Shown: positions 48,401 through 60,169 of the stretch, piece by piece
How the letters are laid out: the number at the start of each line of letters is the position of its first letter
Position numbering within the stretch: the stretch's first letter is position 1
Assembly: GCF_026914265.1 (NCBI RefSeq)
Contig: NC_069133.1
Location: forward strand, 44,985,417-45,049,416
DNA length: 64,000 nucleotides
Reading direction: 5' to 3'
From: Mya arenaria
Taxonomy: Eukaryota > Mollusca > Bivalvia > Myida > Myidae
Program-made: the position numbers and the translations under genes
The notes under the pieces: generated by a model
The model's input: only the letters and a program-made list of their open reading frames with translations
The model's database searches: none
Told to the model about the DNA's origin: nothing

Positions 48401-51400
48401 TCTAGAAACCAAGGTTTTTACCCAATATTTATTGAACATAATAAAATGTTTGTTTTAAAGAACTATGATACTTAGGTGTGCAATAAGGGCCAACATTGCT
48501 CTCTTGTTTTGTCCACAGCTCTATAAAGCGGATGATATTCTACTCTGTGACGAAGATTGGCGTGCGACATGACGGTCTAAAGACGACTATGCCATTGACG
48601 ACATCACAGGCCCTTCAGATTGCAGGCAGGGCAGGACGCTTTCGGACAAGATTTGAGGACGGCGAGGTTACAACATACTTCCAGAAAGATCTCGGTATAC
48701 TAAAAAAGATTGTGGGTCAGGAAAAGCCAAAAGTAACGGTAAGACTCTTGAAATTTTGTTTTGTGACATAGTTACGTTGCATCTTTTTCATATTTTATAT
48801 ATTTTGTATCAGCATCTTTGTTGTCAGTAATAATAAAGCATCTTAAGTAATTTTTGTACTGAATTCAATTTCTTAAAGCTGCACTCTCACAGATTTACCA
48901 TTTTCACAACTTTTTTTTTATTTTTTGCCTTGGAATGAGCCAATATATAACAACAAGTGATATAAGACTGCTGACAAGAGATCAGATCGCAGATTTTCAT
49001 ATTTTTGTTCGAATATAAATGTGTTATGGCTAAAAATGTTACTAACGCTTTAAGAAAAATGCATAAAACATCAATTTTTGAACATAAATATGAAAACCTA
49101 AGATCTGATTTTTTGTCAGCAGTCTAATGTCACTGGTTTCAATGAAGTTTTGAAAAATCTGGCTTGTTCCAAGAAAAAATACAAAAAAATTGTCAAAACA
49201 TTCAATCTGTGTGAGTGCAGCTTTAAGCAATACTTTATAATTGTTAAAAATTTCCCTGTCAAATTTCCCCTTAAACGGATGAGTTAGAGCCAGAGTGGAT
49301 ACATTTATAACATTAGTTAATTTGAATATGCAATACTATATAAATTATTATTTGAAATTGCCCTGCAATAAATATATATGCTGAAAATCTTTTAACTGAT
49401 CAATGTTATTGTAAGATCACTATTTTCTCTATAGAAAGCAGGTCTCACCCCGACAGTGGATATGATAGAATCATTCTCCTTCCTCCTGCCACATGCAAGT
49501 CTATCCAAACTACTGGTGAGATATAATTGCCTCCTATATTTAGTAATATATTTCTTTTTTGTATGCTATATATATATATACTTTGAAAATTAAAATTAAG
49601 TCAAGGTTGTGCGCTTCGTGGAATGAGCTCGCGTGTCCTAACTGCGTTCATACAGCATAAATGCAAGAAAAATGAGATCATCCTTAAAGATGCATTCTTT
49701 TTCCCAAATAAGATTTACCACATGTAATTATATTGTTTTAATATTCCAAAAAGGATAAAAAAATGTCTAAAACAATGGTTCGTATGAAGGATACTGAGTT
49801 CAATTTGAAAGAAATGAGCATAAAACACGGTTACATTAACCTTATGAGACTATAGTCGACCACAGTAAATCTTTTAGCATTCACCAGTCATTTAATATTT
49901 TTTGCTCTTTCTGCTATTATAAACACGGTTACATTCTTATTATCAGTCATTAATATTTTCCATAAATGTATTATTAAGTGAGTAGTTAAAGGTTTATCAG
50001 TCAAAATTGATGTTTGTTATACATGTTTATGATTGATTTTGAATAAGAGTGTCACTTTAATTTAATTCATAAAGAGACTTGGGGTTTTATCACATTTAAA
50101 GGGTTGATATCAAATCTTTATATATTTATATTTAACCCTGATTGAAGTTGCGAGCAATGCTATAAAGGGTACTTAACTTTGCTATCACAAAGCCTGTTTG
50201 TTCGCACTAGGTTATACAGCAACTCAACTAAAATTTATTTCCACCAGATCGCACCAAAAAAACAACAGTAGGGTTGGCGATATTTTCCAGGTAGGGTCGG
50301 GTGACCCGAACCACACAATTTATTTTTTTAGGCCTTATCTTGAAGAAAAATTAATTGCTGGATTTTTCAGGACATCTTTGTGCATGTGGCAACAATGAAT
50401 GAGAGTTACTTCATGTGTCACCAAATGGAAATGAAGGCTCTTGCTGAGGTAATACAGGATATTCCGATGTCTATGAGGTCAAAGTTCACCTTCTGTGTTG
50501 CTCCCCTCAAGGTCAAATTGGGTTTTCCCAGGATAATGTTTCAAAAGGTGAGAAAATAAAAAGGGGTCTTCGAGGCCTAAAAAGAAAAAACCAATAAGGA
50601 TGGGCTTCAAGTATTAATGTTAATGCTGCTTATGTTATTAATGTTAATGGTTATATTTTCATGTATTACAAATTTAACAAATTCATGCAAAGGGAGCAAT
50701 ATTAAGCAAAATCTTGTATGCAGATTATAAAGTATGACTTAAAGACCATGAACCATTTTTGTGCATTACAGCTCAAATAACATGTTGTGAAGCAAGTTAT
50801 AATATCTTATACTAAGTCACTCTCGTTGGTACGAAGTTGCTCGAGAGTGTGGTCTTGTCTTATTTGGAAAACCAGGTACCTGGAGAAAAACTGATTGTCC
50901 AGCTTGTTGACCATTTAATAAACTGACATGCACGCAGGCTGTAAATCAAACCAGGCGTATGTTTTGTGAAGGGCAAGTGCACTAACCAATTCTCTAACCA
51001 GACAACTCATTTGTCCCTCAGGTTGACAAGATGAACTGTAACCATAATATTTCATATTGAAAAAATGATATGTTTGATCCCAGATGGCAAAGCTGTTAAG
51101 TGAGGGCCATAGTCTGAACTTTTCCTGGCTGTCCAAGAACCTGGGGATTCCCTTAAAGCCACCTCGCACCATAGCCGAGCTTCAGCATCTACAGGCCATC
51201 TTCAACGTCATAGACATCTACCTATGGCTCAGGTATGGACCTCGCAGCAGATATTAATGAACATGTAGTAAAATGGGTATATCAAGTTATAACATGTATA
51301 TGTTGGGGCTTATCACCAAACTTATCATAGAATAAAAATTTTAAGTGTCTTATTCTTGATTGTAATGAAATGAATTTGAAACAAAAAGTTTGACTGGCAA

Positions 51401-53295
51401 TATAATTAAAGGCAAATATATTAAGAATTTGTATGCCTCAAAAGGGCGGCTTAAAGTAATCAGACCGTCTGTCAATTCAGACGGCTGCTGATAAATAAAA
51501 ACTGAAAACCCTTGGGTTTAGGAACCATAAACTTTCTAGCCTGTGGTCAGTAGGACAATGGTGACCTTTTTAAATAGAAATTAAAGAAAATGTCAATCTG
51601 GATTTGAAGCTGTGTCTTGCATGACAGCATCTTTAACATCATATACATACACCTATATGGCTCAGGTTTGGACTAGCAGGCATACAGTTAATATCAAATT
51701 TTCAAGTTACACTTTCAAACTAGCATATCTGTCATTGTACATATTGCATTCTTCAATGTAAATGAATTGCTGATGTAGTTATGGGCGTACTGTTAATGTT
51801 GTTCATTATATGTAAAAACTGTCACAGGCTGATATAAAAATGTTTCTTTTGATTGGAATGCTTCCATTCTTTGATATTCTCCGATATCTCTCAAATTGAC
51901 CAGTTTAAGACACTTTAATTACAGTGCCCAGTGAAATACTTCAGTTGATATCATTTTAAAATCTTGCTTTGATTTAGAAGAGAGTATAGATTTTATTGCT
52001 GATTCTAAAATGCAAAAAAGTTCTCATACCTAAATGCCTTTTGTTCTACAATTTTATACCTATAAGGTTATATTTGTTTTACAACTTTTAGTTACCGGTT
52101 TGCCATGTTTGATGACATTGAGCTGGTGCAGGATCTGCGTGTGGAGGTTGACACCATGATCCAATCCTATCTTCACGTCTTGAACAGTAACAAAGACAAA
52201 CAGCTTTTGGGCAATATCTTGCCAGAAAACATCCTGGCTGAAAATCCTCTCAGAAAGTACCAGGCTGCCCCAAAGAAGCGGCCACCTGAAGACAACATTA
52301 TTCCGGAAGACAGCCTGACTGAAAACCCTTTCATAAAGAACAATGATGCCCCAACGATGTGGCCACCTGAAGATGTTATGGATAAACTGTTTGAATCTGA
52401 TGAGAGGGTAGACCAAAGTACTGTGGCACAGATGGCTGTGAGGTCTGGGGGCGAGGTGGACATCAGGACTGTGGCACATAAGGATGTGAGGTCTGGGGGC
52501 CAGGTGGACCAAATAACTGTGACACAGACTGCTGAACAACCTGAAATCAACAAATCAGAGACTAATGCCAATAGCACACCTCAGATTCTAAGTGATTTCA
52601 AAGATTTAACTTGGAGGCAACCATCTACTGAAGATGAAGAAATTATTATTATATCCTCTGCATCAAAGCCCCCTGCAGTTAGCAATTCAAAGAATTTAGA
52701 AGCAGTTCAGACTAGCTCATATTCTGAGAGTTTGAATCCAACTGCTGAAGAGATGGAGTCCCATGCTGCGCCCATTAATCCAATTGCTTATGTCAATGAA
52801 TTTACTTCGCAGTTTGCAAAATCAAAAACATCATCATCCACACGTAAAGTCATCAATTTTTGGTCAGATTCCGAGTTACAGCCTAATGCTAATGTTCCTG
52901 ACAACATAGTAGTTAAAAACACTGCTGGTGTTATATCAGGGGACTCAGTAACCCAGAACTCTATTGCTATTAAATACAGTTCAGCATATGATGAAAATTT
53001 CAAAAGCAAACGTGGAAAAGTAAGTGAGCTGCTCATGAAAATGGAGCAGTCTAAGTCAAAAAGAGCTTGTATTAAAGAAAACGACACTGACTTTGTGAAA
53101 GCATTTAAAAGAGCAAAACTTAATCAAATAGAATGGTTGAATCGTACTTCAAAGCAAACTAACTCAGGCATGAGAAAAACTGGCGAAACTCCTCGGGATA
53201 TTTTATCCCCAAGCTTGTTGGAAGAATTACATAAGGAGTTTGAATTAGAAAATGAAAGATTGAAAAAAACTAAGTTCTGGTGTCTGTTCAAATAA
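39454..53295 (+). CDS. SUPV3L1: SUPV3L1 (SUV3), mitochondrial ATP-dependent RNA helicase
   Basis: Fifteen exons: 39454-39745, 41195-41272, 41704-41811, 43031-43145, 43324-43492, 43770-43881, 45277-45449, 45958-46009, 46514-46642, 47578-47671, 48519-48738, 49435-49515, 50371-50547, 51084-51232 and 52092-53295. All are GT-AG and in phase, about 1050 aa. SUV3 unwinds RNA in the mitochondrial matrix and works with PNPase in RNA decay. The N-terminus ([16 protein letters not shown]) looks like a matrix-targeting signal. Motifs: Walker A GPTNSGKT (214-221), DEIQ (298-301), then [24 protein letters not shown] and QIAGRAGR (474-481). The C-terminal helical part ends at [15 protein letters not shown], as in human. 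Human SUPV3L1 is 786 aa; here exon 15 adds a long tail with repeats. Introns hold many SINEs and MITEs. Confidence 0.95.
40828..41040 (+). mobile_element. tRNA-derived SINE in SUPV3L1 intron 1
   Basis: The head TTGGTCTAGTGGTATAGGTG has an A box and GTGTTCAATCCCC at 40875-40887 a B box, 45 bp apart. The body contains CTCTCATAAAGGACACAGTA. The end is a short tandem tail AAGATAAGATAAGATAA, typical of tRNA-derived SINEs. Confidence 0.7.
42253..42701 (+). mobile_element. MITE copy B, unbroken, in SUPV3L1 intron 3
   Basis: TTTTTCTCCCACCTCAG at the left and CTGAGGTGGGAGAAAAA at the right form a 17-bp inverted repeat. The 450-bp body matches 959-1089 followed directly by 8400-8701. This copy shows the state before the 7.3-kb insert arrived in copy A: its CCCTTGTTAAAGACTGTCG matches the rejoined CCCTAATTGAAGAATGTCG of copy A. 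Confidence 0.8.
42695..42860. repeat. Fold-back adjoining MITE copy B
   Basis: Its arms (AAGATAGGTTCATCCTGACT and AGTCAGAATGAACCTATCTT) match the fold-back at 8695-8862, in the same position and orientation relative to the MITE. Confidence 0.65.
46176..46325 (-). mobile_element. ACAAGCCC repeat in SUPV3L1 intron 8
   Basis: It opens GGTCAAAATTAGCACAAGCC, the inverse of the 29474 copy, and contains GACAGGGCTTGTGCATA. It ends near CAAAATGTCTAATTTTGAAA. A further relative lies at 41520-41650 in intron 2. Confidence 0.5.
47848..48065 (+). mobile_element. tRNA-derived SINE in SUPV3L1 intron 10
   Basis: The head TTGTCCGGTTAGCGCAGC contains an A box; the B box is degenerate. The body has TCTCCGGGTACTCCGGTTTC and CCACACTCTCGCACAACATC, shared in inverse orientation with 35865-36075 and 50810-51005. 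Confidence 0.65.
48876..49226. mobile_element. Palindromic MITE of 350 bp in SUPV3L1 intron 11
   Basis: It begins CTTAAAGCTGCACTCTCACA and ends TGTGAGTGCAGCTTTAAG. The arms pair over nearly 170 bp each, sharing AAGACTGCTGACA, ATCAGATC and AAAAATTGATGTTTTATGCA-type segments in opposite orientation. It is the longest member of a family with partial copies at 7060, 24363 and 37850. Confidence 0.8.
49683..50064 (+). mobile_element. MITE of the TTAAAGATGCA family, copy 2
   Basis: It begins CCTTAAAGATGCATTCTTTT and ends AGAGTGTCACTTTAAT. It is the inverse-orientation partner of 33625-34023 and lies in SUPV3L1 intron 12. Confidence 0.65.
50810..51005 (-). mobile_element. tRNA-derived SINE in SUPV3L1 intron 13
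   Basis: The plus strand shows CACTCTCGTTGGTACGAAG, AGAGTGTGGTC, GGAGAAAAACTGATTGTCCA and, at its end, AACCAATTCTCTAACCAGAC. That is the inverse of the SINE at 47848, with some decay. Confidence 0.6.
52213..52545 (+). repeat. Two tandem protein repeats in the SUPV3L1 C-terminal extension
   Basis: 52213-52374 encodes two 27-residue units: the first starts [13 protein letters not shown] and ends PPED, the second starts [13 protein letters not shown] and ends PPED. 52408-52545 encodes three units of about 16 residues: [32 protein letters not shown] and [14 protein letters not shown]. The reading frame stays open across all of them. Confidence 0.85.
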
Positions 53296-53379
53296 GCTTG
53301 TCAAGTATTGAGCCCTTTGAGATAATGCTAAATTTTGATGCTTGGTAACCCGATATAATTTTGGTATCATTTGAAAGGT

Positions 53380-53680
53380 AACTGATAATGCACCAGTCAG
53401 TTGTAAACCCCCCCCCCCCCCCCCCCCCCCTCCAGGTCTGGGGAATGGCGAGGACTTTGACTTTTGGTCCAGCCAAGCCTGGGTAAAATCCCCTCGAGAC
53501 GAAATGCGGGTGAAATCCCCGCCAAAAGCCCTTGCACCCCAGGGACCAAAGGTAAGGTCCATTCCCCACTTTTTTTTTACATAAAGACAAATACCACCAC
53601 ATTCACCTGGCACTGTTGGGTCACCTGGAAGGTAAAAACACCACCCATTTCCCCAACTATCAATGGTATAATGAGTTTGT
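53380..53680 (+). mobile_element. GC-rich repeat, copy 1, beginning with poly-C
   Basis: It follows TAATGCACCAGTCAGTTGTA and a run of about 24 C. It then matches 59312-59580 through TTTTGGTCCAGCCAAGCC, CACCTGGAAGGTAAAAACAC and CCCATTTCCCC. It lies just after the SUPV3L1 stop, probably within its 3' untranslated region. Confidence 0.65.
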
Positions 53681-53689
53681 ATTTTTTGT

Positions 53690-54380
53690 TCTTTATTTAA
53701 ACCAAAATCAGACAAGGAATGATATATATTTACACGATATTCTCTACATGTTAAACACTTTGAAACTATAATGAAATAATTTGGGGTTACCAGGAACTCA
53801 AAATTCACATAATTACACACTCGATATCTGAAACAACAGTTATCATAAAAACCCAACAAAACCATTGTTTTAATAGCTTATCTGTTGTTAGAGAAAAAAC
53901 ACAACACATGTACACATAAAATGAAACAATTTTATTAACTCACCATTCTCTTTATAGTAAAGATTTTGTCTTTTATGTATAACAGCGTCCATAACACTTG
54001 CTTTTATAACTGTTTGTTATGCTCTACAGTTGGTAAATAAAAAGTCATGAAAAAACAAACCTTTGCCTTAACTAAAAATCTTTAATATATCTGCATCAAA
54101 CTTATTATTCATGTTACCAAGTGCCAATTTGCATACTAGTACCTTAAAATGTCATTTTCCACTATTTGTAATCACTTTAGATCATGTCTGAACTTTCACT
54201 TTGCAATTATTCAAATTCATAGAAACTACTACAAATGTTACCATATATACAAAACTTTTTTTTCAAATAATTGCAAACAAACTCAAACTTATATCCAACG
54301 TATATAATGGTCCATTTCTCTGCAGCCATATTACATGTTAATCTAGAATATTCCACCTACTTTTCATTTCCCATCCATGA
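53690..54380. other. Probable 3' untranslated region and spacer after SUPV3L1
   Basis: AT-rich. An AATAAA occurs at 54036-54041 in GGTAAATAAAAAGTC and could be the polyadenylation signal, about 740 bp after the stop codon. Nothing else recognised. Confidence 0.35.
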
Positions 54381-56330
54381 ACTTTGCCTAATCAGGCGGG
54401 GGATATCAATTCAAGGAATGAGCTTGTTCCCCTTGATTTGCTGATAAAGTATATCAATAATGTCATTTCCTTTAGCAGTACTAGAGTTATGACCCTTGAT
54501 TGGCTGGTGAAAGGACACGGCATTACTCCTTTATGTGTAACTGTAGACAAGCATTGGCATGTCCTCTTGTGGTTTTAAGTTTTGCCCCTTGACCGGCTGG
54601 AAACTGTCAACAAGCAATCCCATGTCCGTAAGCAGTACTAGAGTTATACCCATTGATTGAATGGTAACAGTGAACAAGAATGCCATGTCAGTAAGCAGTT
54701 CTAGAGTTATACCCCTTCATTGAATGGTAACAGTAAACCAGCAATGCCATGTCCGTAAGCAGTACTAGAGTTATACCCATTGATTGAATGGTAACAGTGA
54801 ACAAGAATGCCATTTCAGTAAGCAGTTCTAGAGTTATACCCCTTGATTGAATGGTAACAGTAAACCAGCAATGCCATGTCCGTAAGCAGTACTAGAGTTA
54901 TACCCCTTGATAGAATGGTTACAGTAAACCAGCAATGTCATGTCCGTAAGCAGTACTAGAGTTATACCCTTGATTGAATGCTAACAGTAAACCAGCAATG
55001 TCATGTCCGTAAGCAGTACTAGAGTTATACCCCTTGATTGAATGGCAACAGTAAACCAGCAATGTCATGTCCGTAAGCAGTTCTAGAGTTATACCCCTTG
55101 ATTGAATGCTAACAGTAAACCAGCAATGTCATGTCCGTAAGCAGTACTAGAGTTATACCCTTGATTACAGTAAACCAGCAATGTCATGTCCGTAAGCAGT
55201 ACTAGAGTTATACCCTTGATTGAATGCTAACAGTAAACCAGCAATGTCATGTCCGTAAGCAGTACTAGAGTTATACCCCTTGATTGAATGGTAACAGTAG
55301 ACCAGCAATGTCATGTCCGTAAGAAGTTCTAGAGTTATACCCCTTGATTAAATGGTAACAGTAAACTAGCAATCCCATGTCCTTAAGCAGTGCTGGAGTT
55401 ATACCCCTTGATTGAAAGGTAACAGTAAACCAAAAATGCCATTTCCTTAAGCAATACTAGGAGTTATATCCCTTGATTAAATTGTAACTGAACAAACAAG
55501 TTTTTTGTCCCTTGATAGGCTGGTAACAGAAGGCGAGCGTTGGCATATCTTCTTGTATTCTTCAGTTATGCCCCCCCGCAAAGTAGATGAGCAATATCAT
55601 GTCCTATTGTGATGATAGATTTATGCCCCTTGATTAGCCAATTATTGTAGACAAGCAATGCTGTCTTGTTCAACGTAAGTATTTCATGACAGGAAGAAGT
55701 ACAGTTGACAACATCAATACAAACAAAATAATTTGATCGGAGGCTAAAAGCTTGTTCAGATCATATTGTGCTTGGTTAATTCCCTTTCGTTGGCTGTTAG
55801 CAGACGAGCATTGGCATATTCTCTTTCGGTGCTAGAGTAATGCCCCTTGATTGGCTGGTAACAGTATACCAGCAATGCCATGTCCTATCGTGGTGCCGGA
55901 TTGATGCGCCTTGGTTGGCTGGTAATAGATGACGAGCAATATCATGTCCTATTGTGGTGCTTGATTGATGCGCCTTGGCTGGCTGGTAACAGTAGACCAG
56001 CAATGTAATGTCTTTTTGTGGTGCTGGATTGCAGCGCCATGGTTGGATAGTAATAGACGAGCAATTCCATATCCTTTTGTGGTGCTGGATTGATGCGCCT
56101 TGGTTGGCTGGTAGCAGTAGACCAGTGATGCAATGTCCTCTAGCATAGCAATATTTATGCCCCTTGGTTGGCTTGTAACAGTAGACGAGCATTGCCTTGT
56201 CCTTTTTTGGTGCTGGATTGATGCTCCATGGTTGGTTAGTAACAGAATGGCAGCAATGTCATTTAGTGATTCAACTGGTTATGTCCCGTGATTAGCTGTC
56301 AACAGCAGACAGCATTGTCATGTCCTCTGT
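54380..56330. repeat. Minisatellite, 64-bp unit, about 1.9 kb
   Basis: The core (about 54600-55470) holds some 13 copies of a unit containing AGAGTTATACCCCTTGATTG, GTAACAGTAAACCAGCAATG and TCATGTCCGTAAGCAGTACT. Both flanks hold diverged units; at 55800-56300 they read GATTGATGCGCCTTGGTTGG and CTGGTAACAGTAGACCAGCA. Minus-strand frames through it are artefacts. Confidence 0.9.
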
Positions 56331-56339
56331 TACTTGTTA

Positions 56340-57640
56340 ATTTGATACTTCATTGTATCAAACCTAGGTTATTGATAACAAAAAAAACCCAGGTCAAACC
56401 CTTACCATCCCCGTAAAAATAACATTGTTTACGTCTCAATCAGGCTACTATATCTGGTGTACGGTGATACACCGTGCGAGTGGCATCGGTAAATAACCGT
56501 CCCACTTAGATAGCGGTACGACGAACGCAGACACTTTTTTCAACTTACGAAGGATTCGACTAGTATATATGGTGTAGAATTTGGTACGTAAGTTGGTAGG
56601 GGGTTACTCAGTGATAAATACATATTAACCGTTATGTAAATTGGGCGGTATGAGCGGAGTTTTTTTATATTGAACCAAAAGGGTGAACATAAAATGTATT
56701 TTACCGGGACACATAAATAAATTCATCTGCCGTGTGCAATGTTAATGAGCGTCGAAGCCCGTTTTTTTACAATGAGGCGATACATGGATTAATTGATGTG
56801 GATTTCGGTGAAATATATAAAATATATCTTGTTAACAAGTGTTTTATATCTTATCTTGGATAATTACTGATAAATTTCATATTGATCACAGATGTAATCG
56901 AGATTTTGACTCAATATTCATACATGAATATTGAATATATCGTTTTATTGTGATTGAATTGTTAGATACACTGCTATATATCATTTATTTGCAAACGTTA
57001 ATGATTAAAGCGTAATATTTACACCTCAACTTCCATTCCTTAAATGAACTGCCTTTCGGCAATTGCCTTCACCAATCGATGAACGCAACATCTTCGGATA
57101 TGTTCGGATCGTAATTCATTGCATAACAATATACATGAAAGCTATTGATCTTGTTATTGGTAGTATTGTGTCTGTAGGTCCCGCACATACGCACATGAGT
57201 ACTTATTATGATGGAGTGTTAAAATATACTGTTATATATCATTTATTTGCACACGTTAAAGATAATAGAGCAACAACATGGTATTTCTCACGAAGGTGTA
57301 TCATTCGTGTTATCTTTCTGTAGATTTAAGTATATGCACAAACTGAAAAGAATGTAAATACAATAACTGTTAACTCGGAATGTTCGTAACCAGCTTCTTT
57401 CATTTCAAAATTCGTATTCATAAAGGTTACATCAATGTTATTGACACGGGCGCACCATCTAACATTGTACATGTGTCTTTATTTTATGAATATTTTGCAG
57501 GTTTGTAATATACTTCATGGCAAAATGTACCACTTATCACGGAAGATTGCTGGAACAGAATCCTAAACAGACACGACTTTTATTACTTGTGAAGTGTATA
57601 TTAAAGCAATTTTCTCCATCAGTGTCAGCTGCTGTAATAT
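56340..57640. other. Spacer and 5' side of the 57647 gene
   Basis: AT-rich, no conserved coding sequence. TTTTGCAG at about 57494-57501 could be an acceptor of a 5' untranslated exon leading to the start at 57647. The small frames here have no supporting features. Confidence 0.3.
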
Positions 57641-57646
57641 TCAGCC

Positions 57647-58006
57647 ATGAGCTTCCTTACCATCGAGGAAGAAGAAGTGACGGAGAAACTGACCAATCAA
57701 CGCGCAGTTAACAGTTTCCTCTCCGAAAACAATGAATTGACTATGACACGGATTGATGGACGGAAATATTCAACGGCTCAGTTCAAACCGAAAGACAGCA
57801 ACCACGTGGATATAGTGGTCACCCAAGGTTTCTATCGTGATTCGGTGGACAATGCCTTGGTCACACCCTCTTCTAAAAAGAGGAAAACAGTAAAACGGTG
57901 GATACACGCTAACCTCGCCAAGATACTTGTTACACTGGTGCTGGTTTTATTGCTTGTGATGATGTGTGTTGTAATTGGTTGTCTTGTACTTGGCGCGCCC
58001 CACTAG
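57647..58006 (+). CDS. Small predicted single-span membrane protein, family unknown
   Basis: An uninterrupted frame of 119 codons from an ATG in a fair context (AGCCATGAGC) to TAG. Residues 1-80 are charged and polar (MSFLTIEEEEVTEKLTNQR at the start). A basic patch (SSKKRKTVKRW, about 80-90) precedes one hydrophobic span near the C-terminus (ILVTLVLVLLLVMMCVVIGC), leaving only a few residues after it. The N-terminus would stay in the cytosol by the positive-inside rule, as in tail-anchored or type II proteins. AATAAA signals follow at about 58085 and 58120. No family recognised. It may be lineage-specific. Confidence 0.55.
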   Translation: MSFLTIEEEEVTEKLTNQRAVNSFLSENNELTMTRIDGRKYSTAQFKPKDSNHVDIVVTQGFYRDSVDNALVTPSSKKRKTVKRWIHANLAKILVTLVLVLLLVMMCVVIGCLVLGAPH

Positions 58007-58139
58007 GATGAGACGTCGAGACTGCAGGGTTTATAACAGTGATGTCGACCAAGTCGATGTGCACTAGGCCAAAAATGTTTTTGAAAAATAAATCGTTACT
58101 TTTATATATAAAGCGTGTAAATAAAATATCGAATGATCA

Positions 58140-59260
58140 ATATCGTGTTGAATGTTAATGACTTGTAGAAAACAATATAGTATCACGATTATTTTTCCAC
58201 AGGAGATCCTTTAATCAGCAAAAAATGCGAAACATATAACTGACTGCAGACTTCGTGATCGTGTTTTATGACCCCTAATCCGCAATACACAGTGCCACAA
58301 CGTACCGCAGCAGATGAAGGACGGTAAGTTAGTGCAAAATCAACATATCGTAAGTCAGTGCAAGATATCAATGTTTGACTAAATGGTCTCAAAAGTTGGG
58401 TATGATAGGGTCGGGAAAGTGGTAACAAACAAAATGTATTATGAGGCCTAACGATAACAACAAAACAATACAGGGAAACTTCACTTCTAGGTATTTTAAT
58501 GTCAGTCATACGTCTTTTATAATTAGTACAACAAATGTCACTTTATACAAGATGTTATGTAGTCAAATGTTACCTACTGCTAGAAATAAGAGCATTTTCA
58601 GAAAGGCATATTAAGCTTTTTTGTTTACATAACATAGTGTTTAAGGAAATTTCAAATCCCGCCGTTGTCTCGGTAAATATTTAAACATTACACAACATTG
58701 CCATTGGTGTTTTCAATTTTTTGATAATCGAGGATTTTTTTCAATTTTAATGGTCAATATTTATACGTACACTATATCAATTCTGACGTATGCACCAAAA
58801 AATAGTTTTTTCAGTCAATCTATTATTCAAACAAGGCCTACTTGTAATCCTCTTTAATAAATGTTAGAACTTAGTATGGTAACAATTGTTCATCCTCTGA
58901 TTTAGATATATTATAACAATCAATTAACCAATTTATTGTAACGTATTATCTTTTGTGTTGTTTTTTGTTGTTGTATATATATACTCGTTTGTACTACAAT
59001 ATTTGTTACTATGCGTACACGTTGACATTGATAATTATAAACATATGTTGTTGACAATGTACATGTCTGTCTGTCTGTTTTGTAAAACTACTGCCAATAG
59101 TAAAAGGTAACATATATTTTTTGCTATAATTAAGGAATTCAAGCTTCGATTTTGACGAATGCACAAACAAACAAAAACTAAATAAGTTAGAGTCTAATTT
59201 TGAATATCTACTGATAATAAAGTGGTCTTACTTCTGCCGCAAAATAGAACTCTATCATTT
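58140..59260. other. AT-rich intergenic DNA
   Basis: Nothing recognised on either strand. Confidence 0.35.
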
Positions 59261-59297
59261 ACATATTGTATAAAGCAATTTCAAATTCCGCCATTGT

Positions 59298-59606
59298 CTC
59301 GGTAATGCAATCAATTGTAACCACGGCCCACCCAGGTCCGGAGAATAGCGGGGACTTTGATTTTTGGTCCAGCCAAGCCCGGGCAAAATTCCCGCACTGC
59401 GGGGACGAACTGCTCGTGAAACCCCCGCCAAATGCCCCTGCACCCAAGGGACTCTAGGTAAGGCCCTTTCCCCGCTATGTTTGGCGCGAAGACAAAACCA
59501 CCGCATTCACCCGGCACTGCGGGGCCACCTGGAAGGTAAAAACACGGCCCATTTCCCCGGCTTTCCCTGGTATACCCCCGGACCACAATTGACTGGTGCA
59601 TAAGTA
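59298..59606 (+). mobile_element. GC-rich repeat, copy 2
   Basis: It is bounded by TAATGCAATCAATTGTAA on the left and CACAATTGACTGGTGCATAA on the right, an imperfect inverted pair. The interior matches 53430-53650. The apparent frames on both strands are spurious: the two copies do not preserve one frame. Confidence 0.65.
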
Positions 59607-60084
59607 TTATACAAAGTTCAAACGTTACAGAACTAGAGTACCAAATACTGTTCAACAATTCAACTAAAGCTTTATGATATAAATAACAACTTTGTTACGA
59701 ATTTTGCATATACATATGTCCATTTATATATATTTTAATACATTTATAGTATCACTCGATATGTGTTCATATTACGACAAAAGTAAGATCGAATTGTAGG
59801 CCCCACAAACGCCTCTTCCCATCTACCTGAAACTGATCGTTGACATTCTAAAGTATATTTGCGCATAAAGATTCCACATCCCCTATACAATACACATTAC
59901 CATTTACGCGCTGACAAATGACAACTTCCGCTATTTTGTTAAGATTAGGTGACTTGTTACTTCAAGTTATTTCGAAACAACCTCCGTCGAGGAATGTTTT
60001 CATTTACATTTTTTTGTTTGCAATAATATAGAAATGCAGTTATTCCGACCTGATTCTTACACCAATATTCAATAAACCATGACG

Positions 60085-60088
<4 letters not shown>

Positions 60089-60166
<78 letters not shown>
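60089..60166. repeat. (AT)n microsatellite
   Basis: About 38 uninterrupted AT dinucleotides. Confidence 0.97.
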
Positions 60167-60167
<1 letters not shown>

Positions 60168-60169
60168 AA

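Noticed and set aside
52060-52577. Long antisense frames under SUPV3L1 exon 15
   Set aside because: They mirror the strong coding frame of a last exon that is in phase with 14 others; they contain repeats only because that exon does.
53245-53865. Minus-strand frame of 206 codons
   Set aside because: It runs through the antisense of SUPV3L1, a poly-C tract and the GC-rich repeat. The second repeat copy at 59.3 kb does not keep the frame.
55797-56192. Minus-strand frame of 131 codons with repeated HCWSTV-like blocks
   Set aside because: It is the translation of diverged minisatellite units.
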